Assembly: GCF_000463115.2 (NCBI RefSeq)
Contig: NZ_AWFX01000011.1
Location: forward strand, 124,001 to 188,000
DNA from: Franconibacter helveticus LMG 23732
GTDB taxonomy: Bacteria; Pseudomonadota; Gammaproteobacteria; Enterobacterales; Enterobacteriaceae
Length of the DNA: 64,000 nucleotides
Direction: 5' to 3'
The stretch's first letter is position 1. Every line of letters begins with the position of its first letter. The notes under the pieces were generated by a model, which did not search any database, was not told where the DNA came from, and worked only from the letters and a program-made list of their open reading frames with translations. Shown piece by piece: positions 34,227 through 45,390 of this stretch. Position numbers and translations under genes: made by a program.

Positions 34227-34267
34227 GGTTACGGTCCTTATTCTGTCTGAGGGCGCCTGCTACGAGC

Positions 34268-34294
34268 ATAAAAAAACCCGCGCATTGGCGCGGG
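34268..34294 (-). terminator. leu operon attenuator
   Basis: CCCGCGC / GCGCGGG with a four-base loop, followed on the minus strand by seven Ts. It lies 31 bases after the leuL stop and 42 bases before leuA, as expected for transcription attenuation by leucyl-tRNA supply. Confidence 0.92.
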
Positions 34295-34324
34295 TTTTGT
34301 ATTTTGCTGATGGCTTGATGTTAC

Positions 34325-34411
34325 TCAGTGGCAACCGTCGCCCAGCACTCTACCGCGCACAGTGGATGCGTTTAGTAGTAGTAGCGCTGCCAGACGAGTC
34401 GTGCGAATCAT
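34325..34411 (-). CDS. leuL: leu operon leader peptide
   Basis: A 28-codon ORF (begins MIRTTRLAA) with four consecutive CUA leucine codons at positions 10-13, then NAS. Length and the LLLLNAS core equal those of E. coli LeuL; the rest has diverged. Ribosome stalling at the rare CUA codons when Leu-tRNA is low would prevent the downstream terminator from forming. Confidence 0.93.
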   Translation of the reverse strand: MIRTTRLAALLLLNASTVRGRVLGDGCH

Positions 34412-34456
34412 GCATCAAACCTCAAAATGAAAACTGTGAATCGGAATATGCTTTTA

Positions 34457-34485
34457 GTGGTACTTGATACGGGGGAAGGTGTCAA
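34457..34485 (-). promoter_or_regulatory. leuLABCD promoter
   Basis: Perfect -35 TTGACA (34480-34485, minus) and a poor -10 TACCAC (34457-34462) at 17 bases. The start would fall about 40 bases before leuL. Confidence 0.6.
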
Positions 34486-35057
34486 CCCCTGGACACCCTG
34501 ACAGAACGTCTCTGGCCGATTCAGACGCGAAGAATATTTAGCGTATTGTGCTGAAAATTGTCCGGCGGGCAGGAGTAAACATTATGGTGAAAAAGTGCTG
34601 TTTTTATAATTTGTCGCATTTATACATTCTTTTATAAATTTATGTGCAATTGAAAACATATTTAAGCGCTGACTATCCTGATGATATAAAAGATATAATT
34701 TATTTGCTGAATATTATTGAGTGTATTTATAAATAAATTGCTGCTTTTCTGTTAAGAATGGCACGGTGGACGGGTAACATTTTAATAAAGCTTAAATAAA
34801 TATTCACTTGATGAATTGTTGTACATTTGCAGGTTTTATGATTTGATCTCGCCGTCAGAAAACAAAAATATTAATTATGTTTGTGAAAAGTTCTTTTTTC
34901 ATGCTGTCGCATGAATAATTACACATCATTATCTGACAAAATTTTGGCTTTTTCTGAATTCTTATTTTCAATCTTTTGCTTGCGATTGCTACATGTTAAA
35001 CGAAGTAAGTAGTGGTTATTCCAGGGCAAGGGAATTAATGAACAAGTGGAGTAGACT
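34486..35057. other. AT-rich spacer between leuL and leuO
   Basis: About 570 bases without a credible gene. From about 34580 to 34990 it is strikingly rich in A and T, with many short runs such as TTTTATAATTT, TTATAAATTT and ATATAATTTA, unlike the GC-rich surroundings. This fits the H-NS-silenced, LeuO-relieved leuO control region known in E. coli and Salmonella. I could not fix the leuO promoter. Confidence 0.7.
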
Positions 35058-36005
35058 ATGTCTGAGGATTATATTGAGCATCTACCAGTGCAGGAAGGAT
35101 TAAAAACACAATTACGCATGGTGGATCTTAACCTTTTAACCGTTTTTGATGCCGTTATGCAGGAGCAAAACATCACCCGCGCTGCGCAGACTTTAGGTAT
35201 GTCGCAGCCAGCCGTCAGTAACGCCGTTGCACGCCTCAAGGTTATGTTTAACGACGAATTATTTGTGCGTTATGGCAGAGGCATTCAACCCACCGCGCGA
35301 GCGCACCAGCTGTTTGGGTCTATCCGCCAGGCGCTACAACTCGTTCAGAATGAATTGCCCGGCTCAGGGTTTGAGCCTCTTAGCAGCGAAAGATTGTTTA
35401 ATCTTTGCGTTTGCAGCCCTCTGGATAATTTACTGACCTCGCGTATTTACAATAAAGTGAATAGCATTGCCCCTAATATCCATTTGGTATTTAAATCGTC
35501 ATTAAATCAGAATATCGAACATCAGCTTCGCTATCAGGAAGTGGAATTTGTTATTGGTTATGACGATTTCCGGCGTCCTGAATTTTCATGCGTTCCCCTT
35601 TTTAAAGATGAAATGGTATTAGTTTGCAGTAAAGAGCATCCCCGCCAGGATACGCTGACGCTTGAAGCGAATATTTATCAGGAGCAGCATGCGGTAGTTG
35701 TGCTCGACCGCTACGGTTCATTTAGCGCCCCCTGGTATAACACGCCTGAAAAAGAAGCCTGCATCGCTTACCAGGGCATGGCGATGACCAGCGTATTGAA
35801 TGTGGTTTCACGCACTAATCTTGTCACCATAGCGCCACGTTGGCTGGCGGAAGAATATAAACAGACGTGGAATTTAGCCGTACTGCCGCTGCCTCTGGTA
35901 TTGAATAACCGTACCTGTTATTTATCCTGGCACGAGGCCGCTGGCAGGGATAAAGGGCATCAGTGGATGGAAGAATTGCTGGTAACTATCTGCCGAGCCG
36001 CCTGA
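35058..36005 (+). CDS. leuO: LeuO, LysR-type global regulator
   Basis: Antagonist of H-NS that controls many silenced loci. The N-terminal helix-turn-helix is nearly identical to E. coli ([20 protein letters not shown] and [14 protein letters not shown]); the effector-binding domain has diverged more. 315 residues. GGAG lies seven bases before the ATG. The first 18 residues differ from E. coli, as is usual for this protein. Confidence 0.96.
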   Translation: MSEDYIEHLPVQEGLKTQLRMVDLNLLTVFDAVMQEQNITRAAQTLGMSQPAVSNAVARLKVMFNDELFVRYGRGIQPTARAHQLFGSIRQALQLVQNELPGSGFEPLSSERLFNLCVCSPLDNLLTSRIYNKVNSIAPNIHLVFKSSLNQNIEHQLRYQEVEFVIGYDDFRRPEFSCVPLFKDEMVLVCSKEHPRQDTLTLEANIYQEQHAVVVLDRYGSFSAPWYNTPEKEACIAYQGMAMTSVLNVVSRTNLVTIAPRWLAEEYKQTWNLAVLPLPLVLNNRTCYLSWHEAAGRDKGHQWMEELLVTICRAA

Positions 36006-36019
36006 TTTCATACCTGTGA

Positions 36020-36062
36020 AAAAGCCAGGCCAGCCAGACTGGCCGGTTTTTCTTTTTTTTAT
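36020..36062 (+). terminator. leuO terminator
   Basis: GGCCAG / CTGGCC (36028-36033 with 36039-36044) followed by GGTTTTTC and a long T run. It begins about 15 bases after leuO. Confidence 0.85.
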
Positions 36063-36409
36063 CTTTTTTACAGCATATTCGACTGTTATAAGCGCCTCGG
36101 GATCTGTTGTTTCGATAATCGCCTTATAAATTTGATTTAACTCTGCGAATCAGCCTTCTGACAACATTTCCCTTCATCGCTTTTGCTTATACTTAGTGTT
36201 TCTTACCGTATCGCCTCCTCTTTTCTCATTTTATTCGCCGCCTGGCGTGCTGCCCGCTTCACGAAGGTCATTTGATTGCCTGATTTTCAGCGGTTATGTT
36301 AGGGCCATTACTCAAACGATAAAAACGACAGGGCACGCTTACCTGTGACAATGACAGGGCGGAAATGATTTCTGCCGTCAGCCTATAAACACAAGCCTGG
36401 AGGCAAATC
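36063..36409. other. ilvIH upstream control region
   Basis: About 350 bases with no credible ORF. By analogy with E. coli it should hold the Lrp sites and promoter of ilvIH; I cannot define the sites by eye. TATAAA at 36384-36389 is a possible -10 without a clear -35. An eight-pair stem (36358-36365 with 36369-36376, one G-T) lies just upstream. Confidence 0.5.
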
Positions 36410-38134
36410 ATGGAGATGTTATCAGGAGCCGAGATGGTCGTCCGATCGTTAATCGATCAGGGCGTAAAACAGATATTCGGTTATCCCGGCGGCGCGGTGC
36501 TTGATATTTATGATGCGCTGCATACTGTCGGCGGTATCGATCATGTGCTGGTGCGCCATGAGCAAGCGGCAGTACACATGGCTGATGGCCTTGCCCGCGC
36601 GACGGGTGAAGTGGGCGTTGTGCTGGTCACATCCGGTCCCGGCGCGACGAACGCGATAACCGGCATCGCAACGGCTTATATGGATTCTATTCCGCTGGTG
36701 GTGCTATCCGGCCAGGTGGCGACATCTCTTATTGGTTATGACGCTTTTCAGGAATGCGACATGGTGGGCATCTCTCGCCCGGTCGTGAAGCACAGCTTTC
36801 TGGTTAAACAAACGGAAGATATTCCGGGCGTACTGAAAAAAGCGTTCTGGCTCGCCGCGAGCGGGCGTCCTGGCCCGGTGGTTGTCGATTTGCCGAAAGA
36901 TATTCTCAACCCGGCGAAGAAACTGCCGTATGTCTGGCCTGACTCTGTCAGTATGCGCTCGTACAACCCTACGACACAGGGACACAAAGGGCAGATCAAA
37001 CGCGCGCTGCAAACGCTCATTGCGGCGAAAAAGCCGGTTATGTACGTAGGCGGCGGCGCAATCAATGCCGCATGCGAGGCTGAACTGCGCGCAGTGGCGG
37101 AAAAACTCAACATTCCTGTTGCTTCATCTTTAATGGGGCTTGGCGCTTTTCCAGGCTCGCATCGTCAGGCGCTCGGCATGTTAGGCATGCATGGCACCTA
37201 CGAAGCCAATATGACGATGCATCATTCCGACGTCATTTTTGCTGTCGGCGTACGGTTTGACGATCGCACCACCAATAATCTGGCTAAATATTGTCCGAAC
37301 GCGACGGTGTTGCATATTGATATCGACCCGACCTCTATTTCTAAAACCATTTCGGCGGATATACCTATCGTAGGCGACGCCCGGCATGTGTTGCAGCAAA
37401 TGCTGGAGCTGCTGGAACAGGAAAGCGTTCAGCAGCCGCTGGATGATATTCGCGACTGGTGGCAACAGATTGAACAATGGCGGGCGCGTCAGTGCCTGAG
37501 CTACGACCGTGACAGCGCCAGCATTAAACCGCAGGCGGTTATTGAGACGCTGCACCGTTTAACTAATGGCGATGCTTATGTGACTTCCGATGTCGGTCAG
37601 CATCAGATGTTCGCCGCCCTGTATTACACCTTCGACAAGCCGCGTCGCTGGATCAACTCCGGCGGCCTTGGCACCATGGGGTTTGGTTTGCCTGCCGCGC
37701 TGGGCGTTAAGCTGGCATTACCGAATGAAACCGTGGTGTGCGTAACGGGCGACGGCAGTATCCAGATGAATATTCAGGAGCTTTCGACGGCGTTGCAGTA
37801 CGAACTGCCTGTGCTGGTGCTCAACCTGAACAACCGCTACCTCGGCATGGTGAAGCAATGGCAGGATATGATCTATTCCGGTCGCCATTCGCAATCTTAT
37901 ATGGAATCGCTGCCGGATTTTGTTCGCCTGGCTCAGGCTTATGGCCATGTGGGCATCGGCATCACCAAACCAGAAGAGTTAGAAAGCAAGCTTGGCGAAG
38001 CGCTGGAGCATGTGCGCAACAACCGTCTGGTCTTTGTGGACGTCACAGTGGATGGCACCGAACACGTTTATCCGATGCAGGTCCGCGGCGGCAGTATGGA
38101 TGAGATGTGGTTAAGCAAAACGGAGAGAACCTGA
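36410..38134 (+). CDS. ilvI: Acetolactate synthase III large subunit
   Basis: ThDP- and FAD-dependent condensation of pyruvate to acetolactate or acetohydroxybutyrate in branched-chain amino-acid synthesis. The catalytic Glu51 ([12 protein letters not shown]), the FGYPGGAV start, the FAD region [12 protein letters not shown] and the ThDP/Mg motif GDGSIQMN...LNN near residue 447 are present. 574 residues. Behind GGAGG. Two bases before ilvH. Confidence 0.98.
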   Translation: MEMLSGAEMVVRSLIDQGVKQIFGYPGGAVLDIYDALHTVGGIDHVLVRHEQAAVHMADGLARATGEVGVVLVTSGPGATNAITGIATAYMDSIPLVVLSGQVATSLIGYDAFQECDMVGISRPVVKHSFLVKQTEDIPGVLKKAFWLAASGRPGPVVVDLPKDILNPAKKLPYVWPDSVSMRSYNPTTQGHKGQIKRALQTLIAAKKPVMYVGGGAINAACEAELRAVAEKLNIPVASSLMGLGAFPGSHRQALGMLGMHGTYEANMTMHHSDVIFAVGVRFDDRTTNNLAKYCPNATVLHIDIDPTSISKTISADIPIVGDARHVLQQMLELLEQESVQQPLDDIRDWWQQIEQWRARQCLSYDRDSASIKPQAVIETLHRLTNGDAYVTSDVGQHQMFAALYYTFDKPRRWINSGGLGTMGFGLPAALGVKLALPNETVVCVTGDGSIQMNIQELSTALQYELPVLVLNLNNRYLGMVKQWQDMIYSGRHSQSYMESLPDFVRLAQAYGHVGIGITKPEELESKLGEALEHVRNNRLVFVDVTVDGTEHVYPMQVRGGSMDEMWLSKTERT

Positions 38135-38136
38135 TT

Positions 38137-38628
38137 ATGCGCCGGATATTATCTGTCTTACTGGAAAACGAATCGGGCGCATTGTCGTGCGTAATCGGTC
38201 TCTTCTCTCAGCGTGGCTACAACATTGAAAGCCTGACGGTTGCGCCAACGGATGACCCAACGCTTTCGCGTATGACCATCCAGACGGTGGGCGATGAAAA
38301 AGTGCTGGAACAGATTGAAAAGCAGCTGCACAAATTAGTGGATGTGCTGCGCGTCAGCGAACTGGGCCAGGGAGCGCATGTCGAGCGTGAGATCATGCTG
38401 GTGAAAATCCAGGCGAGCGGCTACGGGCGGGAAGAGGTGAAACGAAATACAGAAATCTTCCGCGGCCAGATTATCGATGTGACACCATCGCTTTATACCG
38501 TTCAGTTGGCAGGCACCAGTGAAAAACTGGATGCGTTCCTCGCCACGCTGCGCGACGTAGCAAAAATTGTTGAAGTGGCGCGTTCCGGCGTAGTGGGCCT
38601 GGCGCGCGGTGAAAAGATCATGCGCTAG
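38137..38628 (+). CDS. ilvH: Acetolactate synthase III regulatory subunit
   Basis: ACT-domain subunit that raises activity and gives valine inhibition. I start at ATG 38137 ([12 protein letters not shown]), which gives 163 residues as in E. coli; the earlier ATG at 38107 lies inside ilvI. Asn11, Gly14, Ser17, Asn29 of the valine site are present, but residue 18 is Cys where E. coli has Arg. A terminator follows. Confidence 0.97.
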   Translation: MRRILSVLLENESGALSCVIGLFSQRGYNIESLTVAPTDDPTLSRMTIQTVGDEKVLEQIEKQLHKLVDVLRVSELGQGAHVEREIMLVKIQASGYGREEVKRNTEIFRGQIIDVTPSLYTVQLAGTSEKLDAFLATLRDVAKIVEVARSGVVGLARGEKIMR

Positions 38629-38651
38629 TCGCTAAAGTTTGCCTCTTTATT

Positions 38652-38682
38652 AGCCCGACGCATTATGCCCGGGCTTTTTTTT
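38652..38682 (+). terminator. ilvIH terminator
   Basis: AGCCCG / CGGGCT (38652-38657 with 38670-38675) with a 12-base loop and a run of eight Ts. Confidence 0.85.
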
Positions 38683-38808
38683 GCAGTCGCTCCGGCACCA
38701 GCGTGCAAAAGCAGTTGCCCAGGTTACTGTTCTGCGCTTAGATGTTAAGGATTTTAACTTATAACCCTGCAAAGGTTATGGAGTAACATTTTTATTTAAG
38801 GGGCAATC

Positions 38809-39810
38809 GTGAAACTGGATGAAATCGCGCGGCTGGCTGGCGTGTCGCGCACCACGGCGAGCTATGTCATCAATGGAAAAGCCAAACAGTATCGGGTCAG
38901 TGATAAAACTGTTGAAAAAGTGATGGCGGTGGTACGTGAGCATAATTATCACCCTAACGCCGTTGCCGCCGGGTTACGTGCCGGACGCACCCGCTCTATC
39001 GGTCTGGTTATCCCGGATCTGGAAAACACCAGTTATACCCGTATCGCCAATTACCTTGAGCGCCAGGCGCGCCAGCGGGGCTACCAGTTACTAATCGCCT
39101 GCTCAGAAGACCAACCTGATAATGAAATGCGCTGTATTGAACACCTCCTCCAGCGCCAGGTTGACGCCATTATCGTTTCTACTTCTTTACCTCCGGAACA
39201 CCCTTTTTATCAGCGCTGGGCCCGCGACGCCTTTCCCATTGTCGCGCTGGATCGCGCGCTCGATCGCGAACACTTCACAAGCGTTGTAGGCGCCGACCAG
39301 GAAGATGCGGAAATGCTGGGCAGCGAACTGCGTAAGTTTCCTGCTGAAACGGTGCTTTATCTGGGAGCGTTGCCTGAGCTTTCGGTAAGCTTTTTACGTG
39401 AACAAGGTTTTCGTCACGCCTGGAAGGATGACCCGCGCGAAGTGCATTTTCTTTATGCCAACAGTTATGAACGCGAAGCGGCAGGTCAGCTGTTTGAGAA
39501 ATGGTTAGAAACCCACCCCATGCCGCAGGCGCTGTTCACTACCTCTTTTGCTCTGTTACAGGGGGTTATGGACGTTACGCTGCGCAGGGAAGGGCGCCTT
39601 CCTGAAAACCTCGCTATTGCTACCTTTGGCGATAATGAACTGCTCGATTTTCTGCAATGCCCGGTCCTGGCGGTCGCGCAGCGTCATCGCGACGTGGCGG
39701 AGCGAGTTCTGGAACTGGTGCTGGCAAGCCTGGACGAGCCGCGCAAACCCAAACCCGGTCTGACGCGCATTAAACGCAACCTCTACCGGCGCGGCAGCTT
39801 AAGTCGGTAG
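38809..39810 (+). CDS. cra: Cra (FruR), catabolite repressor/activator
   Basis: LacI-family regulator of glycolysis and gluconeogenesis that is released by fructose-1-phosphate or fructose-1,6-bisphosphate. The helix-turn-helix and hinge ([20 protein letters not shown], residues 2-21, to about 60) are followed by the periplasmic-binding-protein-like effector domain. 333 residues. The start is GTG behind AAGGGG. A small dyad ATAACC / GGTTAT lies 30-48 bases upstream. Confidence 0.97.
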   Translation: MKLDEIARLAGVSRTTASYVINGKAKQYRVSDKTVEKVMAVVREHNYHPNAVAAGLRAGRTRSIGLVIPDLENTSYTRIANYLERQARQRGYQLLIACSEDQPDNEMRCIEHLLQRQVDAIIVSTSLPPEHPFYQRWARDAFPIVALDRALDREHFTSVVGADQEDAEMLGSELRKFPAETVLYLGALPELSVSFLREQGFRHAWKDDPREVHFLYANSYEREAAGQLFEKWLETHPMPQALFTTSFALLQGVMDVTLRREGRLPENLAIATFGDNELLDFLQCPVLAVAQRHRDVAERVLELVLASLDEPRKPKPGLTRIKRNLYRRGSLSR

Positions 39811-39815
39811 TCAAG

Positions 39816-39842
39816 AAAGGCGGCAAAGACCGCCTTTTTTTA
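39816..39842 (+). terminator. cra terminator
   Basis: AAAGGCGG / CCGCCTTT with a six-base loop and a T run, six bases after the cra stop. Confidence 0.92.
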
Positions 39843-40279
39843 TTATTCGGAATTATCCATGCAGATAAAAAAGCGGATTCCGAATGAAAGGCGCGAAAGG
39901 TTTGCTTTTTTATAAAGCGCATAATGACCAATAAATACCTGCTTAATATGTATTATTTTGTTACAGCCATTTCTTTTATAAGCGTGACGCGCTGGCTCTC
40001 TTTTTTGTCACAAGCCCGCCAGTGCTGCGCCAGGCCGTTACGTTAACTCCCGCTGTTAACAAAAGAAGTTTTGCCTTAAAATGCCGCCCGCGTCGCAAAC
40101 TCCGCATAGCATTCGTCTCATCGCTTGTGTGTGGCTTTTTTTCGCACGCTGCGAATACCCGTTATTTTTTTACAAATATTCATAGCGTTAATTCCCCTGA
40201 ATTACCTGTCTGGTTTTTTCTGCGCCAGGGCCTGGACAATAGCGCCGGATGTTTTGTCTGTACCTGTCTGTGTGCTGGC
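39843..40279. other. Spacer between cra and the mra promoter
   Basis: About 440 bases with no gene I can support. It holds a nine-base inverted repeat, ATTCGGAAT (39845-39853) and ATTCCGAAT (39877-39885), 23 bases apart, immediately after the cra terminator. A 94-codon frame from 40022 has no ribosome-binding site or family features and I reject it. Confidence 0.55.
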
Positions 40280-40309
40280 TTGACAAGCTTTTCCTCCGCT
40301 CCGTAAACT
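40280..40309 (+). promoter_or_regulatory. mra promoter (Pmra)
   Basis: Perfect -35 TTGACA (40280-40285) and -10 TAAACT (40304-40309) at 18-base spacing. The start would be near 40316, about 54 bases before mraZ. In E. coli this promoter drives the first dcw genes. Confidence 0.75.
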
Positions 40310-40326
40310 CGCGGTGGTGGTAATTT

Positions 40327-40346
40327 GTGGGATAAAGTGGTGGGAT
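40327..40346 (+). promoter_or_regulatory. MraZ-binding repeats
   Basis: TGGGA occurs at 40328 and 40341, with the near match TGGTG at 40338 in the ten-base register of the E. coli MraZ repeats. They lie just downstream of the predicted start, suiting autorepression by MraZ. Confidence 0.6.
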
Positions 40347-40369
40347 AAGCATAACCCGGTGAGGCAGGC

Positions 40370-40828
40370 ATGTTCCGTGGCGCAACGTTAGTTAATCTCG
40401 ACAGCAAAGGGCGTTTATCCGTCCCGACCCGCTATCGTGAAAAACTCATCGAAGCTGCGTCAGGCCAAATGGTATGCACTATCGATATTCATCATCCCTG
40501 CCTGCTGCTTTATACGCTCCCGGAATGGGAAATTATCGAACATAAGTTGTCTCGTCTGTCGAGCATGAACCCGGCGGAACGGCGCGTTCAACGCCTGTTA
40601 CTGGGCCATGCCAGCGAATGCCAGATGGACAATGCCGGCCGACTGCTGCTGGCGCCCGTATTACGCCAACATGCGGGGCTTACCAAAGAAGTGATGCTGG
40701 TTGGGCAGTTCAATAAGTTTGAACTGTGGGACGAAACGACCTGGTATCAACGTGTCAGGGAAGACATCGACGCTGAGCAGTCCTCTGCCAACTTATTGTC
40801 AGAACGATTGCAGGATTTGTCTCTATAA
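40370..40828 (+). CDS. mraZ: MraZ, transcriptional regulator of the dcw cluster
   Basis: Two AbrB-like repeats, each with a DxxGR core: [14 protein letters not shown] (10-23) and [14 protein letters not shown] in the second half. In E. coli it forms a ring and represses its own promoter through TGGGN repeats. 152 residues. Two bases before rsmH. Confidence 0.97.
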   Translation: MFRGATLVNLDSKGRLSVPTRYREKLIEAASGQMVCTIDIHHPCLLLYTLPEWEIIEHKLSRLSSMNPAERRVQRLLLGHASECQMDNAGRLLLAPVLRQHAGLTKEVMLVGQFNKFELWDETTWYQRVREDIDAEQSSANLLSERLQDLSL

Positions 40829-40830
40829 AG

Positions 40831-41772
40831 ATGATGGAAAATTATAAACATACGACGGTATTGCTTGATGAAGCCGTCAACGGCCTGAATATTCGTCCAG
40901 ATGGCATCTATATTGATGGCACTTTTGGTCGCGGTGGTCACTCGCGTCTTATTCTTTCACAGCTTGGGCCGCAGGGGCGCTTAATTGCGATCGACCGCGA
41001 TCCGCAAGCCATTGCTGTTGCGCAACAGATTGACGACCCACGTTTTTCTTTCGTACACGGGCCTTTTTCCGCGCTGTCTGACTACATTGAAGAACGCAAC
41101 CTCACCGGCAAGATTGACGGCATCCTGCTCGATCTCGGCGTTTCGTCGCCGCAACTGGACGATCCGGAGCGCGGCTTTTCATTCATGCGCGACGGCCCGC
41201 TGGATATGCGGATGGATCCCACGCGCGGCCAGTCTGCCGCTGAATGGCTACTGTCAGCGGAAGAAGCGGATATCGCCTGGGTATTAAAAACCTATGGCGA
41301 GGAGCGTTTTGCTAAGCGTATCGCCCGCGCCATTGTCGAGCGCAACCGCGAAGCGCCAATGACGCGGACAAAAGAGTTAGCCGAAGTCGTGGCGGCCGCT
41401 ACGCCTGTTAAAGATAAGTTCAAACACCCTGCGACACGTACTTTCCAGGCCGTGCGCATCTGGGTAAACAGCGAGCTGGAAGAGATAGAGCTGGCGCTGA
41501 AAGGCTCTCTGAAGGTGCTCGCTCCCGGCGGGCGTCTTTCCATCATTAGTTTCCACTCGCTTGAAGACAGGCTGGTAAAACGCTTTATGCGCGAGCAAAG
41601 CCGCGGTCCGCAAGTTCCGGCAGGAATACCCATGACGGAAGAACAGTTGCGAAAGCTGGGCGGACGCGAATTAAAAGCATTAGGCAAATTGATGCCGGGC
41701 GATGAAGAAGTGGCGGAAAACCCGCGCGCCCGAAGTTCAGTGCTGCGTATTGCAGAAAGGACGAGCGCATGA
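40831..41772 (+). CDS. rsmH: 16S rRNA (cytosine1402-N4)-methyltransferase
   Basis: Adds the N4-methyl group to C1402 in the decoding centre. SAM-binding [10 protein letters not shown] near residue 30, then [20 protein letters not shown] (quoted within 20) and SFHSLEDR near the C-terminus. 313 residues. Its stop overlaps ftsL by four bases. Formerly mraW. Confidence 0.98.
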   Translation: MMENYKHTTVLLDEAVNGLNIRPDGIYIDGTFGRGGHSRLILSQLGPQGRLIAIDRDPQAIAVAQQIDDPRFSFVHGPFSALSDYIEERNLTGKIDGILLDLGVSSPQLDDPERGFSFMRDGPLDMRMDPTRGQSAAEWLLSAEEADIAWVLKTYGEERFAKRIARAIVERNREAPMTRTKELAEVVAAATPVKDKFKHPATRTFQAVRIWVNSELEEIELALKGSLKVLAPGGRLSIISFHSLEDRLVKRFMREQSRGPQVPAGIPMTEEQLRKLGGRELKALGKLMPGDEEVAENPRARSSVLRIAERTSA

Positions 41773-42134
41773 TCAGCAGAGTGACAGAGACCTTTAACAA
41801 AGTTACCGGATCGCTTTCAGGCACCGAGCGTCACGCTTTGCCTGCGGTTATCGGTGGCGATCTTTTGCGTCACGGGAAACTGCCACTCTGTCTGTTTATC
41901 GCCATCATTATTACCGCCGTTGTTGTGGTCACTACAGCGCATCACACGCGTCTTTTAACGGCGCAGCGCGAACAACTGGTGGTCGAGCGCGACGCGCTGG
42001 ATATTGAATGGCGAAATTTGATCCTTGAAGAAAACGCCCTTGGCGATCACAGCCGGGTGGAGCGGATAGCGACGGATAAGCTGCAAATGCAGCACGTCGA
42101 TCCCTCACAGGAAAATATTGTGGTACAGAAATAA
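41769..42134 (+). CDS. ftsL: Cell division protein FtsL
   Basis: Bitopic divisome protein that joins FtsQ and FtsB and activates FtsWI. A single membrane span at about 38-57, then a periplasmic coiled coil with a leucine heptad pattern (around [20 protein letters not shown]). 121 residues. Coupled to rsmH by ATGA. Confidence 0.96.
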   Translation: MISRVTETFNKVTGSLSGTERHALPAVIGGDLLRHGKLPLCLFIAIIITAVVVVTTAHHTRLLTAQREQLVVERDALDIEWRNLILEENALGDHSRVERIATDKLQMQHVDPSQENIVVQK

Positions 42135-42149
42135 GGACTAACGCAACGA

Positions 42150-43916
42150 ATGAAAGCAGCGGCAAAATCGCTTAAACCGAAACGCCAGGAAGAGCAGGCC
42201 AGCTTTGTCAGCTGGCGTTTTGCGTTGCTTTGCGGCTGTATACTGCTGGCACTGGGATTCCTGTTGGGCCGCGTGGCATGGCTTCAGATTATTAATCCTG
42301 ACATGCTGGTGCGCCAGGGCGATATGCGATCGCTGCGCGTTCAGGAAGTCTCTACTTCACGCGGCATGATCACCGACCGCTCGGGCAGGCCACTGGCGGT
42401 GAGCGTACCGGTTAACGCGATCTGGGCCGATCCCAAAGAGTTGCATGACGCAGGGGGCATTACGCTGGATAACCGCTGGAAAGCGTTGTCCGATGCGCTA
42501 AAACTGCCGCTCGACCAGCTCTCGGCGCGCGTTAACGCTAACCCTAAAGGCCGTTTTATCTATCTCGCCCGTCAGGTAAACCCGGATATTGGCGAGTACA
42601 TCAAAAAACTCAAGCTTCCTGGCATTCATTTACGCCAGGAATCGCGTCGCTACTACCCTTCTGGCGAAGTTACTGCTCACCTCATCGGCTTTACCAACGT
42701 CGACAGCCAGGGACTCGAAGGCGTGGAAAAAAGCTTTGATAAATGGCTTACCGGCCAGCCGGGCGAACGTATCGTTCGTAAGGACCGTTACGGCCGCGTT
42801 ATAGAAGACATCTCTTCCACCGACAGTCAGGCTGCGCATAATCTTGCGCTCAGTATTGATGAGCGTCTCCAGGCGCTGGTTTATCGTGAGCTGAGCAATG
42901 CCGTGGCTTTCAACAAAGCGGAATCGGGTAGCGCCGTGCTGGTAGACGTCAATACGGGCGAAGTCCTGGCGATGGCGAACAGCCCCTCCTATAACCCGAA
43001 CAATATCGCCGGCACCCCGAAAGATGTCATGCGTAACCGCACCATTACCGACGTGTTTGAACCCGGCTCCACGGTTAAGCCCATGGTGGTGATGACCGCA
43101 TTGCAGCGCGGCGTAGTGCGTGAAAATACCGTGCTAAACACCGTTCCTTACCGAATCAACGGCCACGAGATCAAAGACGTGGCGCGTTACAGCGAATTGA
43201 CCCTGACCGGGGTACTGCAAAAGTCGAGTAACGTCGGCGTTTCCAAGCTGGCGTTAGCGATGCCGTCCTCAGCGTTAGTAGATACTTACTCACGTTTTGG
43301 ACTGGGAAAGGCGACCAATTTGGGGTTGGTCGGAGAACGCAGTGGCTTATATCCTCAAAAACAACGGTGGTCTGACATAGAGAGGGCCACCTTCTCTTTC
43401 GGCTATGGGCTAATGGTAACGCCGTTACAGTTAGCGCGAGTCTACGCAACCATCGGCAGCTATGGCATTTACCGTCCGCTGTCGATAACGAAAGTCGATC
43501 CTCCTGTGCCGGGCGAGCGCGTCTTCCCGGAATCTATTGTCCGCACCGTCGTGCATATGATGGAAAGCGTGGCGCTGCCAGGCGGCGGCGGCGTGAAGGC
43601 GGCCATTAAGGGGTATCGCATCGCCATTAAAACCGGTACGGCGAAAAAAGTGGGGCCGGACGGGCGATACATCAATAAATACATTGCTTATACAGCAGGC
43701 GTTGCGCCTGCCAGCAACCCGCGTTTCGCGCTGGTGGTGGTAATCAACGATCCGCAGGCGGGTAAATATTACGGCGGCGCGGTGTCAGCGCCCGTTTTCG
43801 GCGCCATCATGGGCGGCGTGTTGCGCACCATGAATATCGAGCCGGACGCGCTGGCAACGGGTGAGAAAAGTGAATTTGTAATTAATCGAGAAGAGGGAAC
43901 AGGTGGCAGATCGTAA
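42150..43916 (+). CDS. ftsI: FtsI (PBP3), septal peptidoglycan transpeptidase
   Basis: Cross-links septal peptidoglycan with FtsW. One membrane anchor (about 20-40), a PBP dimerisation domain and the transpeptidase domain: catalytic serine in GSTVKP near residue 307, KSSN near 358, KTGTAKK near 494. 588 residues. The C-terminal EFVIN stretch matches the E. coli processing region. The last 14 bases overlap murE. Confidence 0.98.
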   Translation: MKAAAKSLKPKRQEEQASFVSWRFALLCGCILLALGFLLGRVAWLQIINPDMLVRQGDMRSLRVQEVSTSRGMITDRSGRPLAVSVPVNAIWADPKELHDAGGITLDNRWKALSDALKLPLDQLSARVNANPKGRFIYLARQVNPDIGEYIKKLKLPGIHLRQESRRYYPSGEVTAHLIGFTNVDSQGLEGVEKSFDKWLTGQPGERIVRKDRYGRVIEDISSTDSQAAHNLALSIDERLQALVYRELSNAVAFNKAESGSAVLVDVNTGEVLAMANSPSYNPNNIAGTPKDVMRNRTITDVFEPGSTVKPMVVMTALQRGVVRENTVLNTVPYRINGHEIKDVARYSELTLTGVLQKSSNVGVSKLALAMPSSALVDTYSRFGLGKATNLGLVGERSGLYPQKQRWSDIERATFSFGYGLMVTPLQLARVYATIGSYGIYRPLSITKVDPPVPGERVFPESIVRTVVHMMESVALPGGGGVKAAIKGYRIAIKTGTAKKVGPDGRYINKYIAYTAGVAPASNPRFALVVVINDPQAGKYYGGAVSAPVFGAIMGGVLRTMNIEPDALATGEKSEFVINREEGTGGRS

Positions 43917-45390
43917 TTTGCGCGACCTTCTCGCTCCGTGGGTGCCAGGCGCACCGGAGCGGGCACTGCGAGAGATGACGCTCGACAGCCGTGTGGCTGC
44001 GTCGGGCGATCTTTTTGTGGCGGTGGTCGGTCATCAGGCGGACGGGCGTCGATATATCCCGCAGGCGATAGCGCAAGGTGTGGCTGCCATCGTTGCTGAA
44101 GCGCAGGGCGAAGCGACGGACGGTGAAATCCGCGAAATGCACGGCGTGCCGGTTATCTATTTAAGCCAGCTCACGGAACGTCTTTCCGCGCTGGCGGGGC
44201 GCTTTTACAACGAGCCTTCTGAGCGCCTGCGCCTGATTGGCGTAACCGGCACTAACGGTAAAACCACCACAACGCAATTGCTGGCGCAATGGAGCCAACT
44301 GCTTGGCGAAACCAGCGCGGTGATGGGCACTGTAGGCAATGGTTTGCTGGGCAAAGTGAGCCCGACGGAAAACACGACCGGTTCAGCAGTAGATGTACAG
44401 CAAGTGCTTGCTAACCTTGCAGGGCAGGGCGCGACGGTAGCGGCTATGGAAGTTTCCTCCCATGGGCTGGTACAGCATCGCGTGGCGGCGCTGAAATTCG
44501 CCGCGTCTGTCTTTACGAACTTAAGCCGCGATCACCTCGACTATCACGGCGACATGGAGCGTTATGAAGCCGCTAAATGGCTGCTCTTCTCTTCTCATCA
44601 TTACGGGCAAGCGATTATTAATGCCGATGACGAAGTGGGTCGCCGCTGGCTTGCAAACCTGCCGGACGCGGTTGCCGTGTCGATGGAAGACAAGATTAAT
44701 CCGGATTGCCATGGCCGCTGGCTGAAGGCAACAGGCGTCGACTACCACGACAGCGGCGCCACCATTCGCTTCTCCTCTTCCTGGGGCGAAGGGCAAATTG
44801 AAAGCCGCCTGATGGGCGCTTTTAACGTCAGCAACCTGCTGCTTTCGCTGGCGACATTGCTGGCGCTGGGCTATCCGCTGGCGGAATTGCTTGCCGTTGC
44901 TTCCCGGCTTCAACCCGTGTGCGGAAGAATGGAAGTATTTAGCGCGCCAGGCAAACCGACCGTGGTTGTGGATTATGCGCATACCCCGGACGCGCTTGAA
45001 AAAGCCCTTGAGGCTGCGCGACTGCACTGCGCAGGCACGCTGTGGTGCGTCTTTGGCTGCGGCGGCGATCGCGATAAAGGCAAGCGTCCTTTGATGGGCG
45101 CCATTGCGGAACAGTACGCCGATATCGCCGTGGTCACGGACGATAACCCACGAACGGAAGAGCCAAAGGCGATTATCGCTGACATTCTTGCAGGCATGCT
45201 TGATGCAGGCCGCGCTCGCGTGGTGGAAGGCCGCGCGGAAGCCGTAACCAGCACCATCATGCAGGCGAAAGAGAATGACGTTGTGCTGATTGCAGGCAAA
45301 GGCCATGAAGACTACCAGATAGTCGGCACTCGCCGTCTCGATTATTCCGACCGCGTTACCGCAGCCCGCCTGCTGGGAGTAGTGGCATGA
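43903..45390 (+). CDS. murE: UDP-MurNAc-L-Ala-D-Glu:meso-diaminopimelate ligase
   Basis: Adds meso-DAP to the nucleotide precursor. ATP loop [15 protein letters not shown], and the DAP-specificity motif DNPRTEEP near residue 410. 495 residues. Starts at GTG 43903 inside the end of ftsI and overlaps murF by four bases. Confidence 0.98.
   Translation: MADRNLRDLLAPWVPGAPERALREMTLDSRVAASGDLFVAVVGHQADGRRYIPQAIAQGVAAIVAEAQGEATDGEIREMHGVPVIYLSQLTERLSALAGRFYNEPSERLRLIGVTGTNGKTTTTQLLAQWSQLLGETSAVMGTVGNGLLGKVSPTENTTGSAVDVQQVLANLAGQGATVAAMEVSSHGLVQHRVAALKFAASVFTNLSRDHLDYHGDMERYEAAKWLLFSSHHYGQAIINADDEVGRRWLANLPDAVAVSMEDKINPDCHGRWLKATGVDYHDSGATIRFSSSWGEGQIESRLMGAFNVSNLLLSLATLLALGYPLAELLAVASRLQPVCGRMEVFSAPGKPTVVVDYAHTPDALEKALEAARLHCAGTLWCVFGCGGDRDKGKRPLMGAIAEQYADIAVVTDDNPRTEEPKAIIADILAGMLDAGRARVVEGRAEAVTSTIMQAKENDVVLIAGKGHEDYQIVGTRRLDYSDRVTAARLLGVVA

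Noticed and set aside
40022-40306. 94-codon frame in the cra-mraZ spacer
   Set aside because: It runs through the mra -35 region, lacks a ribosome-binding site and matches no family I know.
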